Of a stretch of DNA of 64,000 bases, positions 1 through 7,884 are shown one piece after another. This DNA comes from CBDFLD01 sp965249005 (GTDB lineage: Bacteria; Acidobacteriota; UBA6911): NCBI GenBank assembly GCA_965249005.1, contig CBDFLD010000022.1, forward strand, positions 124,001 through 188,000, in the 5' to 3' direction. Under the pieces are notes generated by a model. That model saw only the letters and a list, made by a program, of their open reading frames with translations. It made no database searches and was not told the DNA's origin. Position 1 is the first letter of the stretch; the number at the start of each line of letters is the position of its first letter. Position numbers and translations under genes: made by a program.

Positions 1-274
1 GAACCGTGCTATCGAAAATGCCGCCCCCGCACGGATGTTCCATCCCGAGGTATTCCTGCATGACCTGGGTGGTACATCCGATCTTGGTGCCTATGAGATG
101 GCCATGACCGGCTTTGGTGAGTTGTTCATGGAGGATTGACTGAATTGCCATCGCTTCTTCAACGTCTCTTGGCCGACAGTCGGGTGGCAATTCCCCAATT
201 GGTACCGGAGGCATTGCACGGCCTCGCAGAATGATTCTCGCGGCAGCGTCGATGGAAGAACTAGATGGGGTCAC
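1..274 (-). CDS. 2-keto-4-pentenoate hydratase family protein, N-terminal part (runs off left edge)
   Basis: Translating the minus strand from a GTG at 274 gives an open frame of 91 residues to the window edge. Seen: an N-terminal helix with DAAARIILRGR, then ELPPDCRPRDVEEAMAIQ, then IGTKIGCTTQVMQEYLG. This order (AA-rich helix, LP..RP.d..eAmaIQ, GxKIGcTs) is the N-terminal signature of the MhpD-like hydratase/decarboxylase family, which hydrates 2-hydroxypenta-2,4-dienoate in aromatic meta-cleavage and related pathways. The family is usually about 260 residues, so roughly two thirds lie outside. The GTG lies inside a dispersed repeat (267-360); no clear Shine-Dalgarno is visible, so the start could have been changed by the repeat. 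The family call is good; the substrate is unknown. Confidence 0.75.
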   Translation of the reverse strand, partial: MTPSSSSIDAAARIILRGRAMPPVPIGELPPDCRPRDVEEAMAIQSILHEQLTKAGHGHLIGTKIGCTTQVMQEYLGMEHPCGGGIFDSTV

Positions 275-360
275 AGCTTGAAAATTGAGTTTTCGATAGA
301 CGTGATCATAGTTCGGTCTCACTCGAGGAAGCAAATTTGAATTTTCAAGCTGTGATCCCC
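267..360. repeat. Dispersed palindromic repeat, copy 1
   Basis: The left arm GGGGTCACAGCTTGAAAATT is matched by the inverse complement of the right arm ending at 360 (AATTTTCAAGCTGTGATCCCC read on +), one mismatch in about 20. About 50 bp separate the arms. Related arms occur at 1135-1240 and 3717-3750. The outer bases supply the probable GTG start of the gene on the left (274) and the last codons and stop of the XRE gene on the right (345). The form resembles REP/MITE-like repeats mobilised by Y1 (RAYT) transposases; that link is inference. Confidence 0.8.
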
Positions 361-545
361 GGTGTGAAGATCTCCTCGATCGTCTGCTCGAACAGGCGCG
401 CGATCTTGAAGGCGAGGATCAAGCTAGGATCATACTTGCCGGTCTCGATGGCGTTCACCGTTTGGCGCGATACCTCCAGCCGCCCGGCGAGGTCCGCCTG
501 GGTCCATTCCCGTTCCGCGCGCAGAACTCGTAGTCTGGATTTCAT
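345..545 (-). CDS. XRE-family helix-turn-helix regulator (66 aa)
   Basis: A short single-domain regulator. Residues 10-60 carry the XRE HTH: EWTQADLAGRLEVSRQTVNAIE, followed by a GKYDPSLILAFKIARLF helix typical of the small YgzD-like group. It probably binds DNA as a dimer and controls its own operon. The ATG at 545 is preceded by GGAGG with 6-7 nt spacing. The gene starts 13 bp after the stop of the membrane-protein gene upstream on the same strand, so the two form an operon, a pairing common in bacteria (small membrane protein plus XRE regulator). The last codons (GITA, stop) come from the right arm of the dispersed repeat, so the native C-terminus may have been altered. Confidence 0.85.
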   Translation of the reverse strand: MKSRLRVLRAEREWTQADLAGRLEVSRQTVNAIETGKYDPSLILAFKIARLFEQTIEEIFTPGITA

Positions 546-558
546 GGTTTGCCTCCGA

Positions 559-936
559 TCAGTTGTATCGTCGAATGGAGAACAGCACCGACAGCCCCCA
601 GACGCCGATCATGCTGGTTCCCACGAAGGTCAGGTTTACCGGAGGGAACCCGGCGTTCTGCAGGAAGCCGTAGGCGATTGCACCCAGGGCGGAGATGATA
701 AAAGCTGTAACCACTGCATCGGACTGTATCCGGCGCTGCATCTCGTCCATGGATCGGATCGCCCGGATCGCGACCCAGGCAATCCCCAGAACGGGAAGGA
801 ATGGGGCGACGGCGATCGGGAGGGTCCAGCCGGTTTCGGGATGGTTTTTCAGATAACGGATGCTGGGAACCAGGACTAGGCCGTAAAGGGCAAAAGCCGC
901 CAGCATTTGAACTGCGTATCGCTTGGCACTTAACAT
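559..936 (-). CDS. Small multi-pass membrane protein in XRE operon
   Basis: 125-residue protein with four predicted membrane helices (about residues 6-26, 37-55, 72-92 and 100-120). A conserved-looking cytoplasmic loop RSMDEMQRRIQSDAV lies between helices 2 and 3, as in the DUF2178/YgzB-like small membrane proteins encoded next to short XRE regulators. The ATG at 936 was chosen over a start at 969 because GGGGAG sits 7 nt before it. First gene of a two-gene operon with the XRE regulator. Function unknown; such pairs are often thought to sense membrane state, but nothing here proves it. Confidence 0.7.
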   Translation of the reverse strand: MLSAKRYAVQMLAAFALYGLVLVPSIRYLKNHPETGWTLPIAVAPFLPVLGIAWVAIRAIRSMDEMQRRIQSDAVVTAFIISALGAIAYGFLQNAGFPPVNLTFVGTSMIGVWGLSVLFSIRRYN

Positions 937-982
937 GATTATCTCCCCAAAATCAAGTTTGCACGACATAAAGAAATAATAA

Positions 983-1037
983 CTTTACATAAAGTAAAGC
1001 ATACTTAACTATATGTCAAGGAATAAGTATATATTCC
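983..1037 (-). promoter_or_regulatory. Promoter and putative operator of the membrane protein/XRE operon
   Basis: On the minus strand a perfect TTGACA (1019-1014) is followed after 17 bp by TACTTT (996-991), a plausible -35/-10 pair. The -10 lies within an inverted repeat CTTTAC-ATAAA-GTAAAG (983-999), and a second one, GGAATA-AGTATA-TATTCC (1020-1037), abuts the -35. The AT-rich block stands out from the GC-rich surroundings. Binding by the XRE protein encoded downstream (autorepression) is inferred. Confidence 0.5.
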
Positions 1038-1134
1038 GCGCATTTTGACATTCGCCCTATTCGCGATGCCTGACAGGGGAAGACGCGTCGCACCCCGAAG
1101 CGGACACAACTCGAGAATTGAAGTTTGCTTTTTG

Positions 1135-1240
1135 GGGGTCACAGATTGAAAATTTCATTTTTCTCTTTCTCCAGAGCGAGCACGCCAGGAACAACTAGGC
1201 TCGTTGAAGGAAGCAAACATGAAATTTTCGAGCTGTGACC
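1135..1240. repeat. Dispersed palindromic repeat, copy 2
   Basis: Left arm GGGGTCACAGATTGAAAATT(TCATTTTT) and right arm GAAGCAAACATGAAATTTTC(GAGCTGTGACC) are inverse complements with a few mismatches, separated by about 45 bp. The right arm ends 5 bp before the Shine-Dalgarno of the acylase gene, so the element forms most of that gene's visible leader and could fold in its mRNA. Confidence 0.8.
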
Positions 1241-1256
1241 TTTGCCGGGAGCATAA

Positions 1257-3620
1257 ATGAGCAAACGCATAGTCCATGAGGATTTGATCTCCGCTCTGCC
1301 CGATGTCACGACGACGTTCCATCTTGCCGGTTTGAGCCAACCCGTCGAGATTGTTAGAGATCATTGGGGCATTCCCCACATCCTTGCCGCCAACGAGCAC
1401 GATGTGTTTTTTGCCCAGGGGTTTGCGACCGCGCAGGACCGTCTGTGGCACATGGATTATGACCGCCATCGTGCACTGGGGCGATGGGCGGAGTTTGCCG
1501 GCGCCGATGCGCTATCAGAAGATCGGCTCATGCGGTCTTTTCGTCTCGAGCGCGCCGCCAAGGCCGACTATGCGGTATCGAGCCCGAAAGCCAGGGCCAT
1601 GCTGGACGCCTACACCGCGGGGGTCAACGGGTTCATCCACACGACACACGCGCTACCCATCGAATACAATATTTTGCAGGCGGTGCCGGAGCGCTGGGAA
1701 AACTGGCACTGCCTCGCGGTCTACAAAGTTCGCAACATGCTCATGGGCACCTACGGGATGAAACTCTGGCGCGCCCGCCTCGCCTTGGCCCTGGGACCCG
1801 ACAAGGCGGCGGCGCTTTTTTCAGGCTATCCACCGGGAGGCCTCCTGACCATGCCGCCAGGCGAGGCCTATCGGGGACCCACCCTGGATTGCCTAGACGA
1901 TCTCGCGGCGGCGGCCGCAGAGCTCAACTGGCTTGGCGAAGTGGATGGCGGCAGCAACGCCTGGGTCATTTCCGGTGAACGCACTGCCTCGGGAATTCCG
2001 CTGGTGGCCGGCGATTCGCACCGGGCCTTGGACACCCCCAATGTCTACTATCAAGTGCACATGAGCTGCCCGCGTTTCCGTGCCAGCGGCTATGCCGTGC
2101 CGGGGGTCCCCGGAGTACCGCATTTCAGCCACACCGAGCACGTCGCCTGGGGTATGACCCATGGCTACGCGGACTACCAGGACTTGTATATTGAACGGTT
2201 TCGCCTTACCGATGGCCACTTGGAATACGCCCACAAGGACAACTGGGTACCGGCCGAGGTCTCTGAAGAGACACTGGTTGTTCGGCAAAATGAATCCGAG
2301 TCGCTTCAAGTGGTGGCGACCCGGCACGGACCGATCATCGCCGGCAACCCGCAGCGAGGCCATGGTATCGCGTTCTGTCATACCGGGACGCAGTCGGGCA
2401 CTCCCTGGCCCGACGCCGTCCACCAGCTTTTGATGGCAACGTCCGCAGACGAGGCAGAAGAAGCGCTGAGGGAATGGACCGAACCGGTCAACAATTTTGT
2501 CTATGCGGATACCCATGGCGAATATGGCTACCGTTATCGTGGCCGCATACCAATTCGCTCCATGGCCAATGCCTGGCGCCCGGTACCCGGTTGGACCGCC
2601 GAACACGAATGGAACGGGCTGATTCCATTCGAGGAGATGCCCCATGTGCGCAAACCGGAGGCCGGGTTTGTGGTGACCTGCAACAATCGCGTGACGAACG
2701 ATGATTATCCTTACTATATCAATACCTATTTCGGCTCGGATTTTCGGGCTCGCCGGGTGACCCGGAGGCTTCAAGAATTGCCTATGGGCACTGCCCGAGT
2801 GAAAGACATGGCTGCAGTCCACGCCGATCGTACGTCGATTCCGGCTCAGATCGTTCAGCAGATCATCCGAGAGCTCCAGCCATCCGAGCCTCGCCTGGCC
2901 CAGGCCTGTCAACGTTTCTCACGATGGAATTGTCGTATGGATCGAGAGTCGACCGACGCCGCCATCTATGCAGTGATGCGCACGCATCTGTTTGTAGAGT
3001 TGATCGAAACGGCCTTCGGGCCATTGGCTTCCGAAGCCCTGGGAGGAATTGTCGGAAGTGCCGCACCCGCGCATGCCAATCAGATCATCTTTCGCGCCGT
3101 TATGGCCATGGACCAAAATGACGACACATTCTTGCGGCCCGGAAAAACATGGCCGGAGTTAGTCAGGAGAGCACTTAGCGAAGCGCTTGACGAATTGACG
3201 AAGCGCTGTGGTAAGGACATGGACAACTGGAAGTGGGGCGACATCCACCACACGCGTCCGCGACACCCGCTCTCGCACGCGTTTCCGGAACTGGCGAAGC
3301 TGCTCGATCCCCCTACGGTACCAGCGGGCGGGGATTCTGACACGCCGCAGCAAGGCGCCTTCTCCGTGACCGATCGTTTCGTGCTCGTGGGGATGTCGGT
3401 CAATCGCTATATTCATGATCCGAGCGATTGGCGCCAGTCTCGCTGGATCGTTCCCCTCGGCGCGTCCGGACACCCGGCCAGCCCGCATTTCGCGGATCAG
3501 ACCAAGATGTGGTCCGACGTGGAAACCATTCCGCAGTATTGGGACTGGGACGACATCGAGGCCAACGCTGAAACCGAACAGACATTGTTGCCTGAGAAGG
3601 TCGGGGAGTCGCAGCTTTAA
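1257..3620 (+). CDS. Penicillin acylase family (Ntn-hydrolase) protein, 787 aa
   Basis: Member of the penicillin G acylase/acyl-homoserine-lactone acylase family, which hydrolyse amide bonds using an N-terminal Ser made by self-cleavage. Residues 29-70 (VEIVRDHWGIPHILA...AQGFATAQDRLWHMD) are the alpha-chain signature; DGGSNAWVISG gives the nucleophile Ser233 after Gly232, and HSGxxx-type segments follow (HVAWGMTHGYAD about 300, VNNFVYAD about 415, beta-chain Asn region TCNNRVTNDDYPYYI about 480). The length fits the family. No signal peptide is evident although many homologues are periplasmic, so it may be cytoplasmic or the start may be further in. ATG 1257 follows CCGGGAG at 1245-1251. Substrate cannot be told from sequence. 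Confidence 0.88.
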   Translation: MSKRIVHEDLISALPDVTTTFHLAGLSQPVEIVRDHWGIPHILAANEHDVFFAQGFATAQDRLWHMDYDRHRALGRWAEFAGADALSEDRLMRSFRLERAAKADYAVSSPKARAMLDAYTAGVNGFIHTTHALPIEYNILQAVPERWENWHCLAVYKVRNMLMGTYGMKLWRARLALALGPDKAAALFSGYPPGGLLTMPPGEAYRGPTLDCLDDLAAAAAELNWLGEVDGGSNAWVISGERTASGIPLVAGDSHRALDTPNVYYQVHMSCPRFRASGYAVPGVPGVPHFSHTEHVAWGMTHGYADYQDLYIERFRLTDGHLEYAHKDNWVPAEVSEETLVVRQNESESLQVVATRHGPIIAGNPQRGHGIAFCHTGTQSGTPWPDAVHQLLMATSADEAEEALREWTEPVNNFVYADTHGEYGYRYRGRIPIRSMANAWRPVPGWTAEHEWNGLIPFEEMPHVRKPEAGFVVTCNNRVTNDDYPYYINTYFGSDFRARRVTRRLQELPMGTARVKDMAAVHADRTSIPAQIVQQIIRELQPSEPRLAQACQRFSRWNCRMDRESTDAAIYAVMRTHLFVELIETAFGPLASEALGGIVGSAAPAHANQIIFRAVMAMDQNDDTFLRPGKTWPELVRRALSEALDELTKRCGKDMDNWKWGDIHHTRPRHPLSHAFPELAKLLDPPTVPAGGDSDTPQQGAFSVTDRFVLVGMSVNRYIHDPSDWRQSRWIVPLGASGHPASPHFADQTKMWSDVETIPQYWDWDDIEANAETEQTLLPEKVGESQL

Positions 3621-3716
3621 GGTTTGGCTGGCTTCTTTGGTTAGTCGCGAACATGGTTGGTCCAGCTACTAGAGGATTTTCCGTGGTCCTCGATACATCA
3701 TTTTGTTCCCTCTAGA

Positions 3717-3750
3717 GAAGCAAAAATGAAATTTTCAAGCTGTGACCCCC
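3717..3750. repeat. Dispersed repeat, single arm (copy 3)
   Basis: GAAGCAAAAATGAAATTTTC followed by AAGCTGTGACCCCC matches the right arm of copies 1 and 2. No left arm is visible in the preceding 100 bp, so this is a half-site or a decayed element between the acylase and MFS genes. Confidence 0.65.
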
Positions 3751-3884
3751 CAATTTTGGTGTATGTTCCCACAGCCCACCGGTATCCGAGTACATTTTGT
3801 GCCAGAGAGGACTTTGATCTTTGCCGCGCTGGAGGAACGGAGTGAAGCACATGCCCAGAGACAACAGGAGCGAGCGGGACCGTG

Positions 3885-5204
3885 ATGTCTAGCGAAACAG
3901 ACTTGCAACGGCCTCAGGATGGAGAGTTTCAGGTCTCCAAGAGATACGCCAACTATGTTCTCGGTGTCCTGTTCTGCGTCTATATCTTCAACTTCATTGA
4001 CCGCTATATCCTGATCGTCCTGCTCGATCCGATAAAGGAGGATCTCGGGATATCCGACACCGCGATGGGATTCCTCACTGGTTTTGCTTTTGCTCTCTTC
4101 TACACGTTTGCCGGCATTCCCATCGCCCGCTGGGCCGATCATGGTGCACGCCGCACCGTCATCGCGGTGGGCCTCACGGTTTGGAGCGCGATGACCGCCG
4201 TTTCCGGGGCGGCCCAAAGCTTCGTCCACTTGGCGCTGGCCCGCATCGGTGTCGGAATCGGCGAGGCAGCCGGAAGCCCCCCGGCTCACTCGCTGATTTC
4301 AGACTATTTCCCCATCGAGCGCCGGACGACGGCGCTTTCGATCTACAACTCCGGAATGACCGTTGGAGTCATGATCGGCATGTTGGCGGGCGGTTGGATC
4401 AACGAGCTCTTCAACTGGAGAGTTGCGTTCCTGGTTGTCGGACTTCCTGGACTGTTGATGGCGCTTGTCGTTCGATTCGGAATCAGGGAACCGCCGAGAG
4501 GGTACTCAGAAAGAGGGCCGGTGGATGCCAGAAGTTATCCTCTTCGCGAGGTGGCCCGTTTTCTCTTCTCCCTGCGTTCGTTCTGCTACTACTCCCTAGG
4601 AGGGGGACTCACGGCCTTTGCCTCTTACGGGTTCGATGCCTGGGTGCCAGCGTTCTTGGGCCGTGTGCATGGAATGGGCAGCGGGGAGATCGGAACATGG
4701 ATTGGAATCATGGCCGGCGTTGCCGGAACCATCGGTTTTATTCTGGGGGGTGTGATAACCGATCGCCTGGTTGTACGGGACATGCGTTGGTATGTTTGGG
4801 TGCCGGCGTTTGCGAGCACGCTGTCCATTCCATTCATCGTTTTGTTCCTTCTGCTTCCAAATCGGCTGTTTGCACTGTTTTGCTATTTGCCTGCCGTGAT
4901 CCTTTGGACGATGTTTCTGGGCCCGATCATCGCGATCAGCCACCGGCTGGTCACGTTGAGAATGCGGGCGCTTTCCTCGGCGCTCCTCTTCTTTGTCTTG
5001 AACATTGTCGGTCTAGGTATGGGGCCGCAGACGGTAGGACTACTCAACGACCACGTGTTCAACCACCTTGGAGATGAAGCCGTACGTTACTCCATTCTGA
5101 CGGTACTGGGAGGCAACGTACTGGCGGCGGTCTGCTTCATCCTGGCTGGCCGAAGACTCCCCGAGGACTTGAACGCTTCCGTCCGGCGGGCAGAGGCCCG
5201 TTAA
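3885..5204 (+). CDS. MFS transporter, spinster-like (439 aa)
   Basis: Twelve-helix major facilitator protein of the inner membrane. Seen: helix 1 YANYVLGVLFCVYIFNFIDR with the D-R pair, the A-motif region between helices 2 and 3 (PIARWADHGARRTVIAVGL), helix 4-5 signature ALARIGVGIGEAAGSPPAHSLI with DYFPIERRTTAL, typical of the spinster/hexuronate-type subfamily. Substrate unknown; many homologues move organic anions or lipids. A GTG at 3882 directly precedes ATG 3885; CAGGAG at 3865-3870 is a distant SD, so the exact start is uncertain by one codon. It follows the acylase in the same direction with 264 bp between, so import of the acylase product is possible but unproven. Confidence 0.85.
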   Translation: MSSETDLQRPQDGEFQVSKRYANYVLGVLFCVYIFNFIDRYILIVLLDPIKEDLGISDTAMGFLTGFAFALFYTFAGIPIARWADHGARRTVIAVGLTVWSAMTAVSGAAQSFVHLALARIGVGIGEAAGSPPAHSLISDYFPIERRTTALSIYNSGMTVGVMIGMLAGGWINELFNWRVAFLVVGLPGLLMALVVRFGIREPPRGYSERGPVDARSYPLREVARFLFSLRSFCYYSLGGGLTAFASYGFDAWVPAFLGRVHGMGSGEIGTWIGIMAGVAGTIGFILGGVITDRLVVRDMRWYVWVPAFASTLSIPFIVLFLLLPNRLFALFCYLPAVILWTMFLGPIIAISHRLVTLRMRALSSALLFFVLNIVGLGMGPQTVGLLNDHVFNHLGDEAVRYSILTVLGGNVLAAVCFILAGRRLPEDLNASVRRAEAR

Positions 5205-5252
5205 ACTATTTCCAGGGCCGGGCAACTCTTGCACGGACCCCGGGGTGTAGAA

Positions 5253-5570
5253 TTGACCCGTCCGCTCCTTCATATCGTGCTTCACTTTCTCGTTCCAGGT
5301 CTGATGGCGAGGTTCGCTTTCAGGAAAGAGCGATGGAAGGTCTTTCTGCTCCTCTGTTCGGCCATGGTCATCGATGTGGATCACTTGTGGGCGGCACCTG
5401 TTTACGACCCGGACCGGTGTAGCATCGGCTTTCATTTCCTACACACCGGGTGGGCAGGTGCTGTTTACTGCAGATTGGTGCTATTGCCGAAGACCCGAAT
5501 TCTTGCGATCGGGTTGCTGGTGCATCTGGGGCTCGATCTAATCGACTGTTCCATGATGGGATGGTTTTGA
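5253..5570 (+). CDS. DUF6122-type small membrane protein (105 aa)
   Basis: Short protein with an N-terminal RPLLHIVLHFLVPG segment, an acidic AMVIDVDHLW motif and HFLHT, then a final helix ILAIGLLVHLGLDLIDC. The spaced His/Asp residues within membrane segments (H..H, DVDH, H..H) match the DUF6122 family and recall the YdjM-like membrane metal-dependent hydrolases. TTG at 5253 is chosen because it gives the family N-terminus and has GGGGTG 5-6 nt before it; a TTG at 5229 would add eight residues. No function is established. It follows the MFS gene by 48 bp and may be cotranscribed. Confidence 0.65.
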   Translation: MTRPLLHIVLHFLVPGLMARFAFRKERWKVFLLLCSAMVIDVDHLWAAPVYDPDRCSIGFHFLHTGWAGAVYCRLVLLPKTRILAIGLLVHLGLDLIDCSMMGWF

Positions 5571-5583
5571 CTCGGTTGTCTGT

Positions 5584-6336
5584 CTAGAGTTCGAGTTGTC
5601 CCTTGTAGATCATGTCCTTGAGTTTGAACTTCCTTTTGATGGAGAGGTTCCCCAGTTTCATGACGAACTCGATGTCTCGGTTTTCGAGGTCGATGGCCGG
5701 CTCCTCCGGTCGCGGAAAGTGGACGAAAAGCTCGACCCCTGCCTGACCGGTCCGAGCGTCGAGCTCCAGGGCCCGATCCTTGCTGATCTTGATCTCGTGA
5801 GCCTGTATCGGAGCCTGATCTCTTACCTTCAGAAGCGACTCTGACCGCAAGCGTTCGGAGACACCGCGTCGATCCGAACGGTAGCGGAACATGCGCGCTG
5901 GAAATCCGGAAACGCCCACGACGAAATGACTGTCATCATGCTCGAGGAACTCGGGGGGGGTGACGGTCTCGGTCGGTCCGGATTTGGCTTTCGTCAGGGC
6001 CTGCTTGATCGGGAGTGCCGAGTACCACCGGATAATCAGTTTCAGCGGTGGACGAGGCGCCCGCCGCGGTCTTCCGCCCGCGCCTCCAGGCAATCGCCCG
6101 ACTCCATCCGGCCTGCCGCCTGATCCACCGCCTCCAAAACCAGAACGACCGCGGCTGAACCGGAGTCCACCGAGCGAGATCTCCACGCCACGAGCCCACG
6201 GAGACTTGTTGAGCATTTGGATGATCTCATCCGGGCTCCAGTCGTCACACTCCTTTTGTTCCCAGAAGTCTCCGGATCCATTTACAGTTGTGGCACAAAG
6301 AAAAACGAGGAATATCCCCAGGATTTGTTTATTCAT
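5584..6336 (-). CDS. Exported hypothetical protein with Gly-rich linker (250 aa)
   Basis: Residues 1-20 form a signal peptide. The mature start FWEQKECDDWSPDEIIQMLN, then KSPWA, is a motif recurring in uncharacterised acidobacterial exported proteins (from memory: W..eEa..lL..SPWA). Residues 62-95 are a low-complexity Gly/Arg/Pro linker, followed by a conserved-looking domain with IIRWYSALPIKQAL and, at the end, FVHFPRPEEPAIDLENRDIE. The base composition of the linker is unusually GC-rich. No function can be assigned. It lies convergent to the DUF6122 gene with 13 bp between stops. Confidence 0.65.
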   Translation of the reverse strand: MNKQILGIFLVFLCATTVNGSGDFWEQKECDDWSPDEIIQMLNKSPWARGVEISLGGLRFSRGRSGFGGGGSGGRPDGVGRLPGGAGGRPRRAPRPPLKLIIRWYSALPIKQALTKAKSGPTETVTPPEFLEHDDSHFVVGVSGFPARMFRYRSDRRGVSERLRSESLLKVRDQAPIQAHEIKISKDRALELDARTGQAGVELFVHFPRPEEPAIDLENRDIEFVMKLGNLSIKRKFKLKDMIYKGQLEL

Positions 6337-6470
6337 CCCGGTACCTTGTTGGCTTCAGGTTTCGATGCAGGCGTCACCCGATGTACTCTATTGTTGCCGT
6401 TTTCCGCCCGTCTTGTCCAATTGTTTTCGTCCGGACAACCAGAGCATCGGACCACGGGTGAAGTGTGGCC

Positions 6471-7718
6471 TCAGTTATAAGAAAATTCGCCTTCGTCCGT
6501 CAGGGTTCCTGACAGCACCTGATTCGTTACTTCTTTCAGTTCTTTGAGGAACAACTCGATTACTTCGTCCGATACCGCATCGATACTCAACAGAATGAGC
6601 GGAGGCTCGCGGGTTCCCATAAGAAGCCATCCCTTGGCCTTCATTCCCGCCACCACTTTCTCCAACGACACCCGCTTTGAGCCGAACGTCTGAACCGCTA
6701 GCTCGCACGGCCAAATGTCATAGACACCGATTCGGCGGATTCCCTCTATGAGTTTATCTTTCACGGCAAGATACTTCCGGGCGATATCGAGATAGCCATC
6801 GTTGCCAAGGAACTTCATGACCGCCCACGCGGACGCAACGGCGGCGCCGGGTCGAGATCCGATGAGCGCCTCCGCGAGGTAAGGGCGACTCGGCCAGTCC
6901 TCTACTTTGTGATAGTGGAATCGCTGCAGCTCTGCGGAACGCCAGATTATCGTGGAGCAAGGCTTCGCCGCGTACCCGAACTTGTGCAAGTCCGCTGAGA
7001 TCGATTGCACGCCCGGCGTGGATAGGTCAGAGCGTGGAATCGGCACTCCGAGCTGCTGCACGAAGGGTGTGAGGTATCCGCCGACGCACGCGTCGACATG
7101 CATCCACAGTTGACGCTCCTCGGCAAGGGCGGCCATGTCCTCAATCGGATCGAAGAGCCCGTATGGCCAGCAGGGGGCGGAGCCTACCAGGGCGATCGTA
7201 TTGGGCGTGATGGACGAGGCCATTCGCTTTACATCCGCCCGGTAGTCGTCTCCGAGCGCCAAGCGCACGAGCTTGAGACCGAGTAGCTCACATCCTTTCG
7301 TGAAGGCGGGATGTACGGAATAAGGCGCAAGGACCTCCGGTTCTTTTACTTCGGGGCGTGTTTCTCGTGTGCGGTTCCGGGCTGCGTGTAATCCGCAATA
7401 GATGCTTTCGGACCCCCCGGAAGTTAGATTGACGGCACCTTCCTCGGTTCCGTTGAACAAATCCAGCACCATCTCCTTGATCTCGTTCTCCATCCGACTC
7501 AGGCTCGGAAAGATGGATGAAAGGTTCCCGTTGTACCTGAAATACTTCAGGTAGGCTTTTTGCACTACTTCCTGGATTTCCGGTGAGCCTTTAAAGCCGT
7601 AGACAGAGAGTCGACCCCGGACATCGCCGGGGTCTTCTTCTTTCATGCGGGTCAACTCTGAGTCCAGTTGCTCCCAGGGAGTTCCGTGTTCGGGAAAGCC
7701 TTGGCGTTTAGGTGTCAT
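6471..7718 (-). CDS. PLP-dependent group II decarboxylase / sphingosine-phosphate lyase-like enzyme (415 aa)
   Basis: Fold type I PLP enzyme. Seen: G-S-S/T site NLTSGGSESI (residues 97-106), the cofactor-facing MHVDACVGG (206-214, Asp209), and the Schiff-base lysine in SADLHKFGYA, Lys246, in the HK context of the glutamate/tyrosine decarboxylase and S1P lyase group. FRYNGNLSSIFPSLSRMENE near residue 60-79 is the substrate-loop region. Length matches bacterial S1P-lyase-like proteins. It would decarboxylate an amino acid or cleave a phosphorylated long-chain base; the sequence does not decide. No obvious operon partner; the upstream 170 bp run into an IS1380 element. Confidence 0.85.
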   Translation of the reverse strand: MTPKRQGFPEHGTPWEQLDSELTRMKEEDPGDVRGRLSVYGFKGSPEIQEVVQKAYLKYFRYNGNLSSIFPSLSRMENEIKEMVLDLFNGTEEGAVNLTSGGSESIYCGLHAARNRTRETRPEVKEPEVLAPYSVHPAFTKGCELLGLKLVRLALGDDYRADVKRMASSITPNTIALVGSAPCWPYGLFDPIEDMAALAEERQLWMHVDACVGGYLTPFVQQLGVPIPRSDLSTPGVQSISADLHKFGYAAKPCSTIIWRSAELQRFHYHKVEDWPSRPYLAEALIGSRPGAAVASAWAVMKFLGNDGYLDIARKYLAVKDKLIEGIRRIGVYDIWPCELAVQTFGSKRVSLEKVVAGMKAKGWLLMGTREPPLILLSIDAVSDEVIELFLKELKEVTNQVLSGTLTDEGEFSYN

Positions 7719-7879
7719 CGATTCTGTACCGCGTCTGTGAGTTCTATCTTAGCTCAATGTATTGGAGAGATCTTCTCTATATTTCGGTCTTGGATCGACC
7801 CGGCTGAAGATTTGGTATACGGTTAGGGGCCGAAGATGGCGCCGAAAGCTCTGCAAAACTTCAATTCCGAAAGCTCAAT

Positions 7880-7884
7880 CTAGG
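7880..7884. repeat. Target-site duplication, left (CTAGG)
   Basis: CTAGG directly before the IS end CCTTAG, repeated at 9738-9742 after the other end. If the last IS base is excluded, the match extends to TCTAGG. Confidence 0.85.

Noticed and set aside
2..139. Plus-strand frame at the left edge resembling the end of an isopropylmalate/isocitrate dehydrogenase (DLGGTSDLGAYEM)
   Set aside because: The minus strand of the same bases gives a much better and longer match to the 2-keto-4-pentenoate hydratase family, with several ordered motifs.
1893..2912. 339-codon minus-strand frame
   Set aside because: Lies wholly opposite the acylase gene and has no recognisable sequence.
4181..5077. 298-codon plus-strand frame inside the MFS gene
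   Set aside because: Out-of-frame shadow, rich in Arg, without membrane helices.
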